A stretch of DNA of 43,243 bases from Candidatus Poribacteria bacterium (GCA_009839745.1 VXPE01000017.1:1-43243), one strand, 5' to 3'. Shown: positions 16,987 to 25,447, counted from the first letter of the stretch. Translations and numbers: made by a program. Notes: generated from the sequence alone by a model not told the origin.

Positions 16987-17078
16987 GTAACACAGATGTT
17001 CTTGACGGACGAGAGTTCCTGGGGAAATACCCACGCAAAAACAACTCACCTGCGCCGCGCCTACCGACACTATGATAA

Positions 17079-17822
17079 TCAGGAATGCATACGTTTAGAT
17101 AAAATTGCGACATACGTCGGTGTATCGGCTGCGTCAATGTAGCGTTCAATCCACCACGCTGTTCCGTCAAGGATGTCTTCGATCTCCGACTTTGAAACAA
17201 ACAGATAATCAAACCACGGGGTGGTATATTGTCGGTAACGAATTCGTAGTTTTAACTGACCGCTCATCCGTCCTCTATCTCGGTTGAATTGGTGATAGGC
17301 TAAATGACATGGTTCCTCTGTTTGATAAGGATCCATTGTTTCAGCGATAATTTTCGCGGTATCTGTTGTCATGGCGGCAAAGCGTTTCAAGAGCCACTTT
17401 GCTCTTTTACGGCTGCCGACGAGTCCGAAATTGTGGCCCATCATGAGAATCGTGTCGAAGGTGCCGATTTTGGAACTCAGCTGTGTGACAGATGTGACGA
17501 GGGCATTTTTGAGCCCGCGGCTTTGACAGATCTGGATGGCTAAGGGTGAGATGTCGGTTCCTAAAACATCAAGACCTTGTTCCTGAAGATAGATAGAATG
17601 CCGTCCTACCCCACATCCAATATCCAAGACGCTGCCTGTAGCGTGTGCTATTCCGGTTCTTTGGTGTTCAGCCCAGTCGTTATATTCAGCAAAGTAGTTA
17701 AAGGGTCCCAAACGGCTTACATCAATGAACCCGTCTTCTCTCTCCACAATTTCAACATTTTCTCTGCCGTTATGGTAATCTGAAAGCAGGTGCCCATAGG
17801 CATCTTGGATGTCACTTAGCAC
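17079..17822 (-). CDS. SAM-dependent class I methyltransferase
   Basis: Predicted methyltransferase, 247 aa from the chosen start, target unknown. Seen: motif I V-L-D-I-G-C-G-V-G-R-H-S with GVGRHSIYLQEQG, acidic motif II in LGTDISPLAI and post-motif FDTILMMGHNFGLVG. The start is GTG at 17822: the sulfatase ends AAG GAG CGG TAA, which supplies GGAG seven bases before this GTG, and one base separates stop and start, so translation is probably coupled to the sulfatase. A longer reading to 17900 overlaps the sulfatase in another frame. Small-molecule methylation is likely but the substrate is unknown. Confidence 0.85.
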   Translation of the reverse strand: MLSDIQDAYGHLLSDYHNGRENVEIVEREDGFIDVSRLGPFNYFAEYNDWAEHQRTGIAHATGSVLDIGCGVGRHSIYLQEQGLDVLGTDISPLAIQICQSRGLKNALVTSVTQLSSKIGTFDTILMMGHNFGLVGSRKRAKWLLKRFAAMTTDTAKIIAETMDPYQTEEPCHLAYHQFNRDRGRMSGQLKLRIRYRQYTTPWFDYLFVSKSEIEDILDGTAWWIERYIDAADTPTYVAILSKRMHS

Positions 17823-17823
17823 T

Positions 17824-19176
17824 TTACCGCTCCTTGATGTAACCTGTTGTGCCGTTTGGGTTGACCCATTCAGTCTCCCAATGCGTTTCAATGCCTTCAC
17901 GCCATGTTTGGGCGGCTTCTGTCAATTCAGCAGTGAGTTCCGAGTGTTCATCTTTAAGGTTCTGTGTTTCACCCATATCGGTGTCGAGGTTTGCGAGATG
18001 CACATCATCCTCTGGAGGTGTGCCTTCTACCAATTGGCCGTTAAGCACCAATTTCCAATTACCCCGACGCACAGCAGTCTGCTTACCCATCTCCCAATAG
18101 ATTTCTCGATGTGGTATGGATTCACCGTTTGTTACTGTAGGTAGGACATTAAGCCCATCTGGTTCGTAAGCATAAGGGTCTCCGCCTGCAGCGGCGAGGA
18201 AGGTCGGGAACACATCCATTGCTGCGCCGACTTCATTGATGACCTGTCCTGCCGGGATTCGCTGGGGCCAGTTCATGATTCCAGGGGAACGAATACCGCC
18301 TTCGTAGAGACTGAATTTATGTCCTTTCAGTTTACCAGCAGTGCCGCCATAATAGGGATCCTGTGTGCCATCTAACCAATTTCGGGTTTCGCGCGACGGA
18401 CCGTTGTCACTCTGGAAATAGGAGAAGGTGTTTTCTGCGAGTCCGAGTCTCTCAAGTTCGGCGAAAATTTCGCCAACACTATCGTCAACGGCACTGAGCA
18501 TCGCCGCCATAATCTGTCTGTCCCAGGGCAAATTTGGGAACCGATCTACATATTTTTCCGGTGCGTGCATCGGATAGTGCGGCGCGTTGTAAGGCACGTA
18601 AAGGAAAAAGGGTTTGCCGAGTTCAACGGATTTTCGGATATATCTGATGGCGTATTCGGTGATGAGTTCGGTGAAGTATTCACCATTCCGATATATCTCT
18701 TCGCCGTTTTCCCAGAGGTCATGTGTCTGGTCGATGCCGGGTTGTCCTAAGCCCCAATAGAAGATGTGTGAGAAGAAATCGATGCATCCTGCCATGAACC
18801 CGAACCAATCGTCGAATCCGTGATGTTCAGGGCGCGAACCTTCTACGAGCCCGAGATGCCATTTTCCCGACATCGCCGTGTAATAACCGCGCGCCTTCAA
18901 TGCCGTTGCGAGTGACGGCACGGAAGGCGGTAACCCTGTAGCAGTGCGATGCCCTGCTAAAATCGAACGCACTCCCGCATGGCACGGGTATCGTCCTGTC
19001 AGTAATGCTGCGCGCGAAGGAGAACAGACGGGTGAATTTGAGTACCAATCCGTGAAGCGTGCTCCCTCTGTCGCCATTCTGTCGAGATGTGGCGTTTTGA
19101 AATCAGGCGCGCCCATGCAGGACAGGTCGCCGTATCCTTGATCATCGGTTAGAAAGATAATGAAGTTAGGTTGCAT
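17824..19176 (-). CDS. Arylsulfatase-family sulfatase (Cys-type)
   Basis: Type I sulfatase, 450 aa. Seen: N-terminal metal-binding FLTDDQGYGD (D11, D12), the sulfatase signature C-S-P-S-R-A-A-L-L-T-G-R (C51 would become formylglycine), SGKWHLG, YNAPHYP and the late metal pair S-D-N-G (FQSDNGP). It would hydrolyse sulfate esters, for example of algal or sponge polysaccharides. No signal peptide is visible, so it appears cytoplasmic as annotated. It needs a formylglycine-generating enzyme or anSME; none with catalytic cysteines is in this window. Its ATG follows a repeat cassette that supplies CCGCAAGG 12 bases upstream. Coupled to the downstream methyltransferase. Confidence 0.93.
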   Translation of the reverse strand: MQPNFIIFLTDDQGYGDLSCMGAPDFKTPHLDRMATEGARFTDWYSNSPVCSPSRAALLTGRYPCHAGVRSILAGHRTATGLPPSVPSLATALKARGYYTAMSGKWHLGLVEGSRPEHHGFDDWFGFMAGCIDFFSHIFYWGLGQPGIDQTHDLWENGEEIYRNGEYFTELITEYAIRYIRKSVELGKPFFLYVPYNAPHYPMHAPEKYVDRFPNLPWDRQIMAAMLSAVDDSVGEIFAELERLGLAENTFSYFQSDNGPSRETRNWLDGTQDPYYGGTAGKLKGHKFSLYEGGIRSPGIMNWPQRIPAGQVINEVGAAMDVFPTFLAAAGGDPYAYEPDGLNVLPTVTNGESIPHREIYWEMGKQTAVRRGNWKLVLNGQLVEGTPPEDDVHLANLDTDMGETQNLKDEHSELTAELTEAAQTWREGIETHWETEWVNPNGTTGYIKER

Positions 19177-19286
19177 CTTTTAATTTTACCTTGCGGAGGA
19201 ACAGCGTGCGTTTGGATTATAACGCGCGTCCCTCAAATCCGCCTGCGTGTTTTTGCTTGGGTATTTCTGCGTATTGTTGCAGGCTA
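19177..19286 (-). repeat. Leader cassette copy B, upstream of the sulfatase
   Basis: Minus-strand order: arms GCCTGC (19279-19284) and GCAGGC (19241-19246) around a 32-base loop, then GGATTTGAGG, a spacer, then CCGCAAGGTAAAATTAAAAG directly before the sulfatase ATG. The loop shares AACAATACGCAGAAATACCC-type sequence with copy C. Confidence 0.75.
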
Positions 19287-19341
19287 CGCGTTTCGGACTA
19301 ACAAATACCTCTTAATTGACAACCGATCTTACTTTGTAGAC

Positions 19342-20880
19342 TTACTTTTTCCAGAAGTTCCGATCGAGACTCCGATATTGTATGGCTTCAGAGATATGAA
19401 CTGCCTCTATATGCGGGTTCCTCTCTAAGTCAGCGATGGTGCGGGCTACCTTCAAAATTCGGTCGTATGCCCGTGCGCTGAGTCCTAATTGGTTAATCGC
19501 GACCCGTAGCAGCTCTTGTGCTTGGGAATCAATTTTGCAGTATTCTCGTATCTGCTTAGATTCCATGCTTGCGTTGGCGTGTATTGTCGTGTCTGCAAAG
19601 CGTTGCTGTTGAATCTGCCGTGCCTTTTCAACCCGTTCTTGGACGTGTGCCGAGGGTTCGCCGGTTGTTTCGTTAGCAAGTTCTGCGTATTTCACCGCTG
19701 GCACTTCAACTTGGATGTCGATTCTATCTAAGAGCGGTCCAGAGATACGGGAGACGTAGTTTTGAATCTGAGTGGGTGAACACTTGCAATCTCTGGTCGG
19801 ATCGCTGAAAAATCCGCAGGGACAGGGGTTCATGGCGGCGACGAGCATGAAGTTCGCTGGATAAGTAAGGGATGCGGATGCGCGGGAGATGGTGACTTGC
19901 CGGTCCTCAAGCGGTTGTCGCATGACTTCAAGGACGTTTCGTCGGAATTCAGGGAGTTCATCTAAAAAGAGGACACCGTTGTGTGCAAGACTCACTTCAC
20001 CGGGACGCGGTATGTTTCCACCCCCGATTAAACCTGCGTCTGAAATTGTATGGTGGGGTGAACGGTATGGGCGCGTCACAACCAAAGGTGTGTCGTTCGG
20101 TAGAATACCGATGATACTTTGGATTTTCGTCGTTTCTAAGGATTCGTCGATAGACAGTCTCGGCAGAATGGATGGAATTCGCTTCGCTATCATGGTCTTT
20201 CCTGAACCGGGGGGTCCGATCATGATGAGGTTATGCCCACCTGCGGCGGCGACTTCGATGGCGCGTTTGACATGTTCCTGCCCTTTCACATCGAGCAGAT
20301 CAAGAAGTGCGTCAGGATGTGCCTTGGGTCCGTGAGTGCTAAGCGTGTGGGGTTCTGGGGCGATCTCTTTCTCCGAATTGAGGAATGCAGCAGCCTCTGC
20401 TAAGCTTGTGACCGGATAGACGTTCACACCTTCCACAATCGCGGCTTCTTTCGCGTTTTCAGCTGGCAGGATGAGGTCTTGAATGCCATTCTCTTTTGCC
20501 GCGATAGCGATCGGGAGTCCACCTTGTATCCCGCGAATGCTGCCGTCAAGTGCGAGTTCGCCTAAAATTATTGCGTTTTCAAGTCTCGCGAGGTTTACTT
20601 GATTGGTAGCTCCCATAACACCGATTGCGATGGGAAGGTCAAACGCCGATCCCGCTTTTCGAATATCCGCAGGTGCTAAGTTCGCCGTGATTCGGGTCGG
20701 TGGGAAGTAGAAGTCAGAGTTCTTAATGGCGGCAGTAACCCGATCTCGACTCTCTTTGATGGCGTTGTCCGGTAAGCCAACAGTACTGAAAGCCGGCATT
20801 CCACCTGAGACATCTACCTCAACTTTCACGATGTAAGCATCGATTCCCAGCATTGCACTGCTTAGGACGGTTGCGAGCAT
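19342..20880 (-). CDS. comM: YifB/ComM-family Mg chelatase-like AAA+ ATPase
   Basis: AAA+ ATPase of the YifB family, 512 aa, the usual length. Seen: N-terminal Lon-protease-like ChlI domain ([39 protein letters not shown]), Walker A G-P-P-G-S-G-K-T (222-229), Walker [21 protein letters not shown], and the C-terminal Mg_chelatase_C helices ([19 protein letters not shown]). ComM homologues help branch migration during natural transformation in Haemophilus and Vibrio; here the role is inferred. Good promoter at 20976-21004. SD: AAGGA nine bases before ATG. Confidence 0.93.
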   Translation of the reverse strand: MLATVLSSAMLGIDAYIVKVEVDVSGGMPAFSTVGLPDNAIKESRDRVTAAIKNSDFYFPPTRITANLAPADIRKAGSAFDLPIAIGVMGATNQVNLARLENAIILGELALDGSIRGIQGGLPIAIAAKENGIQDLILPAENAKEAAIVEGVNVYPVTSLAEAAAFLNSEKEIAPEPHTLSTHGPKAHPDALLDLLDVKGQEHVKRAIEVAAAGGHNLIMIGPPGSGKTMIAKRIPSILPRLSIDESLETTKIQSIIGILPNDTPLVVTRPYRSPHHTISDAGLIGGGNIPRPGEVSLAHNGVLFLDELPEFRRNVLEVMRQPLEDRQVTISRASASLTYPANFMLVAAMNPCPCGFFSDPTRDCKCSPTQIQNYVSRISGPLLDRIDIQVEVPAVKYAELANETTGEPSAHVQERVEKARQIQQQRFADTTIHANASMESKQIREYCKIDSQAQELLRVAINQLGLSARAYDRILKVARTIADLERNPHIEAVHISEAIQYRSLDRNFWKK

Positions 20881-20975
20881 ATATGTGTTTCCTTCCGATT
20901 TGTAAGAGTTTCAGTGTGTTTTGTGAGCGTGTCTTTTGCAGCGGTGAGATTCAATGTCCAGCAAATTCTGACACT

Positions 20976-21004
20976 ATTATATCACGCGGAAGATAACAGG
21001 TCAA
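20976..21004 (-). promoter_or_regulatory. Sigma70-type promoter of the yifB/comM gene
   Basis: Minus strand TTGACC (20999-21004), a 17-base spacer and TATAAT (20976-20981), leaving a leader of about 90 bases before the ATG at 20880. Confidence 0.75.
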
Positions 21005-21014
21005 CGTTTTTCCA

Positions 21015-22034
21015 CTAACTTGAATCTCCGGTGAGTTTGTGTAATGTTTGTAACTGCTTCTGATTGGCTATGACCAGCAAAGCGTCACCGGCTCCAATTT
21101 TCTTATCTCCAGGAGGATTATAGAGGAACGTCCCATCGTTATCATGGATTGCGATAACAACTAAACCGGTTTGTTCGTGGATGCTGGCGGCTTTGAGCAA
21201 GATCCCGTCCAAGGCGGCACCTGCCTGAATAATGGATTCGGTGAACTGGGCACCGTCTCGGTTTTGGGTAATATTTTCCAAAAACCCTACGAGTTGTGGT
21301 TGGAGGATGCCGGAGGCGAGGCGGAGTCCACCGATGTGATCCGGTAGGACGACCTCATCTGCGCCTGCAGTCATGAGTTTTCCGGGAGAATTGTCTTCGA
21401 CGGCTTTAGAGGCGATCCTTAACCGGGGGTTCAGTTTTCTCGCAGAGATCACGACGAACAGATTATCTTGGTCACGGCTGAGGCATGTGACAAGCCCTTT
21501 GGCACGTTCAATTCCCGCCCGTATGAGCAATTCGTCATCGGTTGCGTCGCCGTGGAGGTATAGAAAGTTTCGTGTGTCAGAGAGGTGGAGGAGTCGCTCT
21601 TCCTCGAGTTCGATACCGACGAAATCTACTTCTGACTTTAGCATCTCGTCAAGCACATGGACCCCGGTATCGCCGAGTCCACAGACAATATAGTGGTTTG
21701 CTAATTTATCGACAGTTCGAACCATTTTTTGTTGTCGGAAAAAACTTTGTAGTTGCCCTTCAATCAGGAATGCGGTGGCGATCGTAACACTATAGGTGAA
21801 CACGCCGAACCCGCCAATGAGTAGAAATAGGGTGAAAATTCGTCCAGCATCGCTCATCCCCATGTTCTCATAACCGACGGTTGTTAGGGTGATGACGGTC
21901 ATGTAGATTGCATCGAGAAGTTGCCACTCCCCTTCGGGGTTATCCCTTTCGAGCAATAGGTAGCCGATCGTCCCGGTCCCGAGCAAGCCGATGAGCAGTG
22001 CCATGGCAAAGAGGATCTTGCGTTGATAATTCAT
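21015..22034 (-). CDS. Two-TM potassium channel with RCK (TrkA-N/TrkA-C) domains
   Basis: Inner-membrane K+ channel subunit, 339 aa. Seen: TM1 (about 7-28), pore helix and selectivity filter T-T-V-G-Y-E-N (51-57), TM2 (about 66-92), RCK_N Rossmann domain with Y-I-V-C-G-L-G-D-T-G and acidic E at the end of strand 2, and a TrkA_C domain (about 250-335). The organisation matches MthK/Kch-like channels. The filter carries E-N after TVGY where G-D is common, which may affect gating or selectivity. No strong ribosome-binding site; the gene directly follows a pseudogene on the same strand. Confidence 0.9.
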   Translation of the reverse strand: MNYQRKILFAMALLIGLLGTGTIGYLLLERDNPEGEWQLLDAIYMTVITLTTVGYENMGMSDAGRIFTLFLLIGGFGVFTYSVTIATAFLIEGQLQSFFRQQKMVRTVDKLANHYIVCGLGDTGVHVLDEMLKSEVDFVGIELEEERLLHLSDTRNFLYLHGDATDDELLIRAGIERAKGLVTCLSRDQDNLFVVISARKLNPRLRIASKAVEDNSPGKLMTAGADEVVLPDHIGGLRLASGILQPQLVGFLENITQNRDGAQFTESIIQAGAALDGILLKAASIHEQTGLVVIAIHDNDGTFLYNPPGDKKIGAGDALLVIANQKQLQTLHKLTGDSS

Positions 22035-22048
22035 TCTTGCTTTTCGTT

Positions 22049-22238
22049 TTAATTCTGATACTGCTTTTTAGCACTGCGTTTGACAGCAGGATTCGGATCG
22101 TGCCGCGCGAGGTCGAAGAGCGTGCGGTATGCTACTCTATCAAGCATTTGTGAACCAGACGGCTCCGCCGCGCGGACGGAACCCGTTTTCAATAATCCCT
22201 CTTGCACTGCTTAATGTTGTGCCGTGGTAGAATTCCAT
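22049..22238 (-). pseudogene. Frameshifted small gene (YHGT-type N-terminus, HEAT-like C-terminus)
   Basis: A perfect AAGGAG eight bases before ATG 22238 opens a frame with YHGTTLSSARGIIENGFRP and GGAVWFTN, the style of ADP-ribosyltransferase-fold N-termini, which stops at TGA after 32 codons. The +1 frame then continues with DRVAYRTLFDLARHDPNPA, VKRSAKKQYQN and stops at 22049. The smooth join and good initiation signal suggest a recent one-base insertion (or two-base deletion), or a very short real peptide. Total only about 63 codons, so even repaired it would be a truncated protein. Confidence 0.5.
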
Positions 22239-22343
22239 AGACGATTCTCCTTAAGCGTTTAAGGGAGTTAATCTAATTTACGGCAGATCCTTCATAAAAA
22301 CCGACAGTGTTGAGGTTTGTCTCAGTGATTACTGAACCTTCGA

Positions 22344-22709
22344 TTAAGATGGATTTTCAATGTTTTCCGTGGAGACCTCTTCCTCGGTTTCTTCAGTGTG
22401 TCCTTCTTGCTGTGTGACCGTTTCTTGTCTATTGATGGCACGGACATAGCCCATTCTGAGTTCATAGAGGGTATTTGCCAAGAAGTTGGATTCTGGGGCA
22501 GTGAGGTTTCCCTTCGTTTTTTCCTCAAGCATCTCAATCGTATCAATAATATGTTTCACGAGCGGGAGGTTCGTAACGACCTCGTCGGTTTCGGGGTTCG
22601 GGATTCCCTCTAAGTAGAGCCGTCCTGTTTCTACAAGGTTGGCAAGATAACTAATAAAATCGACAGAAGGAATTTGTTGACCTTCCGCCTGAGCCGTAGT
22701 TTCTTCCAT
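22344..22709 (-). CDS. DUF1844 domain protein
   Basis: Small cytoplasmic protein, 121 aa, of the DUF1844 family, function unknown. Seen: VDFISYLANLVETGRLYLEG, IPNPETDEV, NLPLVKHIIDTIEMLEEKTKG and the LYELRMGYV end of the domain (about 15-92), followed by an acidic Glu/Thr-rich tail. Start ATG has CAGGAG seven bases upstream. It lies downstream of the LecA-like gene, separated by a short GGGCGA hairpin. Confidence 0.85.
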   Translation of the reverse strand: MEETTAQAEGQQIPSVDFISYLANLVETGRLYLEGIPNPETDEVVTNLPLVKHIIDTIEMLEEKTKGNLTAPESNFLANTLYELRMGYVRAINRQETVTQQEGHTEETEEEVSTENIENPS

Positions 22710-22729
22710 ATAGTACTCCTGATTCCAAT

Positions 22730-22745
22730 TCGCCCTTTAGGGCGA
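22730..22745. terminator. Small hairpin TCGCCC-TTTA-GGGCGA
   Basis: Perfect six-base arms between the LecA-like and DUF1844 genes. There is no T run, so it may be an RNA-processing or dispersed palindrome rather than a true terminator. Confidence 0.35.
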
Positions 22746-22767
22746 GTCTATCACACGAAGGATTTCC

Positions 22768-23139
22768 CTATTCGTCGTCGAAGATGATGATTTGTGCAAG
22801 TAAACTTCCTGCTTGATTATTGTTATTTGGGCTTTCGTTCATTGCGAGGAAAATAACACCGTCACCGGGGGCGGGATTGTCGTAGCGTGAGCCAACAGCG
22901 AAGACGACATCTCCGATCTTAGCGATGAGCGCACCGATATTCGTGCCGGGAAGCAGGTAATCGCTGGAACCCGGGGTCTTCGGAACCCCGTCTCCACCGC
23001 ACCATCCGGTCCGATTTTGCAAATCTGGTGACCACGCGCCTTCTGCATCGATAATCAATCGTTGCCCTTTTTCCACGCGCACGTAACTTTCCTGCCAAAC
23101 GGGACTTGGGCGAGCCGTGCGGATAACTGTTAATGCCAT
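22768..23139 (-). CDS. Small LecA/PA-IL-like beta-sandwich protein
   Basis: 123-aa protein without signal peptide. The pattern VRVEKGQRLIIDAEGAWSPD, LLPGTNIGALIAKIGD, VGSRYD and GDGVIFLAMNES followed by a short N-rich loop and GSLLAQIIIFD resembles the PA-IL (LecA) galactose-binding lectin fold, where the acidic/Asn loops near the C-terminus bind calcium and sugar. The similarity is by eye and the sugar site is not proven. Start ATG is preceded by AAGGAGGC six bases upstream. Possible role: carbohydrate recognition or stress-related binding. Confidence 0.55.
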   Translation of the reverse strand: MALTVIRTARPSPVWQESYVRVEKGQRLIIDAEGAWSPDLQNRTGWCGGDGVPKTPGSSDYLLPGTNIGALIAKIGDVVFAVGSRYDNPAPGDGVIFLAMNESPNNNNQAGSLLAQIIIFDDE

Positions 23140-23318
23140 AGATGCCTCCTTGTTATTAAACGCTTCGTAGTTCTAAAGTATTCCTTTAAAGACCACACTC
23201 GTGGAAAGTTGGAAGACTGGAAGGGAATTGGGTTGGATAGAAGGATGGGTACCCACTCTTCCCTTCTTCCGTTGTTCCGTTCCAGTTTCTTCCACGCTTC
23301 CTGTTTTCTTGCATGCCT

Positions 23319-23933
23319 TTACTCAGCGGGCATTCCCTTGTCTCGGATGGTAATGTTCGTAATCACGTCATCGACGACGATGCTGTCAACCACGTCCATC
23401 CCATTGGTGACTTTTCCGAAAATGGTGTAATCACTATCGAGGATCGCGTCCCCTCGGCAGATAAAGAATTCCGATGCGTAGGAAACGCTTGCACCCTCCT
23501 CTTTTGCCATAGCGACAACGCCTCGCGACATCTCTTGCGAACCGTTCTCAATGGGGAGTGTATCTCCAGCGGCAAGTTTTGAGCCTGCTTGGATAAGGAG
23601 TTCTTCTGCACGATTAAACTTCTCACCTTTGTAATACATCACCTGCGCGTTTTTGATGAAGTTCTTGGAAGTTTCCGGTGCTTCAGCTGCGAGAAATTCA
23701 AATTCAATGGTCCCCTTTGCCGTTTCAACGACCGCGACGACCGTTGCGGGATTGATCTGCGGTTTTGCCGCGGTTGTTGCGGTGCCTGTACCCGCGCGAC
23801 GGGCACGCGGAACGGGGGCTGGCTTATCTTCTTGTGCGCAACTCAGCACAAAAGTAGCGAAGAATGTCGCTAAAATAAAAAGTGCTGCGGATGCGAACTG
23901 CCGATGTTGCTTATTCTGCTGTTGCCTGAACAT
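23319..23933 (-). CDS. Cyclophilin-type peptidyl-prolyl isomerase, lipoprotein, degenerate site
   Basis: Predicted periplasmic cyclophilin-fold lipoprotein, 204 aa. Seen: lipobox F-V-L-S-C, Ala/Thr/Arg-rich linker, then VAVVETAKGTIEFEFL, APETSKNFI, YYKGEKFNR, RGVVAMAKE, EFFICRGD, TIFGKVTNGMDVVDSI. Compared with active enzymes the catalytic F-H-R is F-N-R and Q-G-G is Q-A-G, so activity may be weak or lost. Its start overlaps the end of the other cyclophilin gene by 23 bases, so the pair are translationally linked. Confidence 0.85.
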   Translation of the reverse strand: MFRQQQNKQHRQFASAALFILATFFATFVLSCAQEDKPAPVPRARRAGTGTATTAAKPQINPATVVAVVETAKGTIEFEFLAAEAPETSKNFIKNAQVMYYKGEKFNRAEELLIQAGSKLAAGDTLPIENGSQEMSRGVVAMAKEEGASVSYASEFFICRGDAILDSDYTIFGKVTNGMDVVDSIVVDDVITNITIRDKGMPAE

Positions 23934-24516
23934 ATTTTGACTTCGCCTCCAATCGGATTTTGGTCATGACATCGCCGATTGATAACTGATCGACGACATC
24001 TATCCCTTGAATTACACCCCCGAAGGTAGTGTAGTTTCCGTCAAGATGGGGTTGGGGTTTCAAGCAGATATAGAATTGGCTCCCGGCTGAGTCTGGCACG
24101 GAGGGCCGAGCCATTGCCAATGTGCCTCTGACATGTGGGCGTTGGTTCGGGTTTGTGTACTCGTCGACAATAGTCCAACCGGGGCCACCTGTTCCATCGC
24201 CTTCTGGACACCCGCCCTGGATGATATTCAAACCGCGGGCATCGACTTTTCGATGAAATGTTAAGCCATCGTAAAACTTTTGATTAATCAGTTTGATGAA
24301 ATTATCTACTGCCACAGGGGCAGCATCGGGGTAGAACTCGAGCACAAAAGTGCCTTTGTCGGTTGTGACGACCGCGACCTGTTCTTCAGGCGTTAGGTTC
24401 TGGCTGAACGGAAGCGCGCAGCCGATTACAGTCAGTAGTAAAAGAAAAAACGTTGGACTTTTATAAAGCAGATTTTGGTTCGTGAACTGCGCCAACAGAT
24501 GGCGTGTTACTTTCAT
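23911..24516 (-). CDS. Cyclophilin-type peptidyl-prolyl cis-trans isomerase, lipoprotein
   Basis: Periplasmic or outer-membrane attached cyclophilin, 201 aa. Seen: lipobox T-V-I-G-C, VAVVTTDKGTFVLEFYPD, APVAVDNFIKLI, the catalytic F-H-R with I-I-Q-G-G, GTLAMARPSVPDSAGSQFYI, LDGNYTTFGGVIQGIDVV. All expected catalytic residues are present, unlike the downstream paralogue. AAAGGAGG precedes the ATG by a few bases. It follows the LamG gene by nine bases, so a three-gene transcript (LamG, cyclophilin, cyclophilin) from the promoter at 25309 is likely. Role: folding of exported proteins. Confidence 0.9.
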   Translation of the reverse strand: MKVTRHLLAQFTNQNLLYKSPTFFLLLLTVIGCALPFSQNLTPEEQVAVVTTDKGTFVLEFYPDAAPVAVDNFIKLINQKFYDGLTFHRKVDARGLNIIQGGCPEGDGTGGPGWTIVDEYTNPNQRPHVRGTLAMARPSVPDSAGSQFYICLKPQPHLDGNYTTFGGVIQGIDVVDQLSIGDVMTKIRLEAKSKYVQATAE

Positions 24517-24525
24517 AACCCTCCT

Positions 24526-25287
24526 TTATTGTGCGGATTCATCGGTTTTGAGACGTGCCCAAACGGTTGTCAATTTGTCCTGTGCGTCAACATGCAGCGG
24601 GACAGGCTCTTCCATGTCTTTGAGCAATTCTGCTTTGGTTAAGGCATAGTTGTACACTTTGATTTCATCTAAGGCACCAGTGAGGAAGCGGCCACTTCCG
24701 CCGCGTGCACCGATAAAGAGCGGATCGTCATTGGGCTTTAGTTCACCCTTACACGGCATCTCCGCTTCAAGTTCGCCATCAATATAAAGTAGGATATCCT
24801 TACCATCCCATGTTCCGGCAAGGAAATGCCATTCTCCATCTTGGATACTGGGACCGATATTATCGTCGTTACACGGTTCGGGTAAGTCGAAGAATTGAAG
24901 GATTGTTCCGCCGTTATACAGGGCTGCAAGGTTATACAAACCGGAGACCCAAGCGACTCCTTTTTCAACGCCGCTCTGAATTGCCTCTCCCCCTTTAACA
25001 ATCACCCAAAATTCAATGGTAATTCCGTTAACGATATCAAGGCTCGCATGATCGGGAATTTGACCGGAGGTTTTTCCATCGAATTCCAATGCTTGTCCGA
25101 AAACGCCGTCAATCAATTTCGGCTTCCCTTTAAAAGTTGCGTCATTACCAAATTCGGACCGATCCTTTGCAACGTCCCCATTTAATTCATCGAAGGAAAG
25201 ATGCAAAACCAACTCTTGGGCACTGCAAACCGCTGAAAGGCTTATCAAAATGAGAGCGAGTAACCCAAATATAGCGCACTGTTTCAA
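24526..25287 (-). CDS. Secreted LamG-domain protein with C-terminal TTVW-type tail
   Basis: Exported concanavalin A-like/LamG protein, 253 aa. Seen: signal peptide (about 1-23), ELVLHLSFDELNGD, GQALEFDGKTSGQI, ITIEFWVIV, EWHFLAGTWDGKDILLYIDG, LFIGARGG and LTGALDEIKVYNYALTKAEL, the standard LamG order. The last residues K-L-T-T-V-W-A-R-L-K-T-D match the tails of two other secreted proteins in the window. Start is TTG at 25287 with AGGAGGT six bases before it. A perfect TTGACA-17-TATAAT promoter lies directly upstream. Likely binds a glycan or surface structure. Confidence 0.85.
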   Translation of the reverse strand: MKQCAIFGLLALILISLSAVCSAQELVLHLSFDELNGDVAKDRSEFGNDATFKGKPKLIDGVFGQALEFDGKTSGQIPDHASLDIVNGITIEFWVIVKGGEAIQSGVEKGVAWVSGLYNLAALYNGGTILQFFDLPEPCNDDNIGPSIQDGEWHFLAGTWDGKDILLYIDGELEAEMPCKGELKPNDDPLFIGARGGSGRFLTGALDEIKVYNYALTKAELLKDMEEPVPLHVDAQDKLTTVWARLKTDESAQ

Positions 25288-25308
25288 ATTACTACCTCCT
25301 GAAGTAGC

Positions 25309-25337
25309 ATTATAAACGACATCTTTTCAGGTGTCAA
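25309..25337 (-). promoter_or_regulatory. Perfect consensus sigma70 promoter of the LamG-cyclophilin operon
   Basis: Minus strand TTGACA (25332-25337), a 17-base spacer and TATAAT (25309-25314). The leader is only about 15-20 bases and contains AGGAGGT, which predicts strong constitutive expression. Confidence 0.88.
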
Positions 25338-25418
25338 CAAAAATTGAAAATTTCTAAACGGTTGATACAATTTTAAGATAACAACAGTAAAAAAAAAAGT
25401 CAAGGGATAACCATTTTC

Positions 25419-25447
25419 TTGAAACAATTTTTCACTTGTGTTAGTAT
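25419..25447 (+). promoter_or_regulatory. Promoter of the F5/8 type C gene
   Basis: TTGAAA (25419-25424), a 17-base spacer and TAGTAT (25442-25447), divergent from the LamG promoter. GGAGGA precedes the start codon at 25485. Confidence 0.6.

Noticed and set aside
17823-17900. N-terminal extension of the methyltransferase into the sulfatase gene
   Set aside because: GTG 17822 has an ideal ribosome-binding site at the sulfatase end, and the extension has no methyltransferase features.
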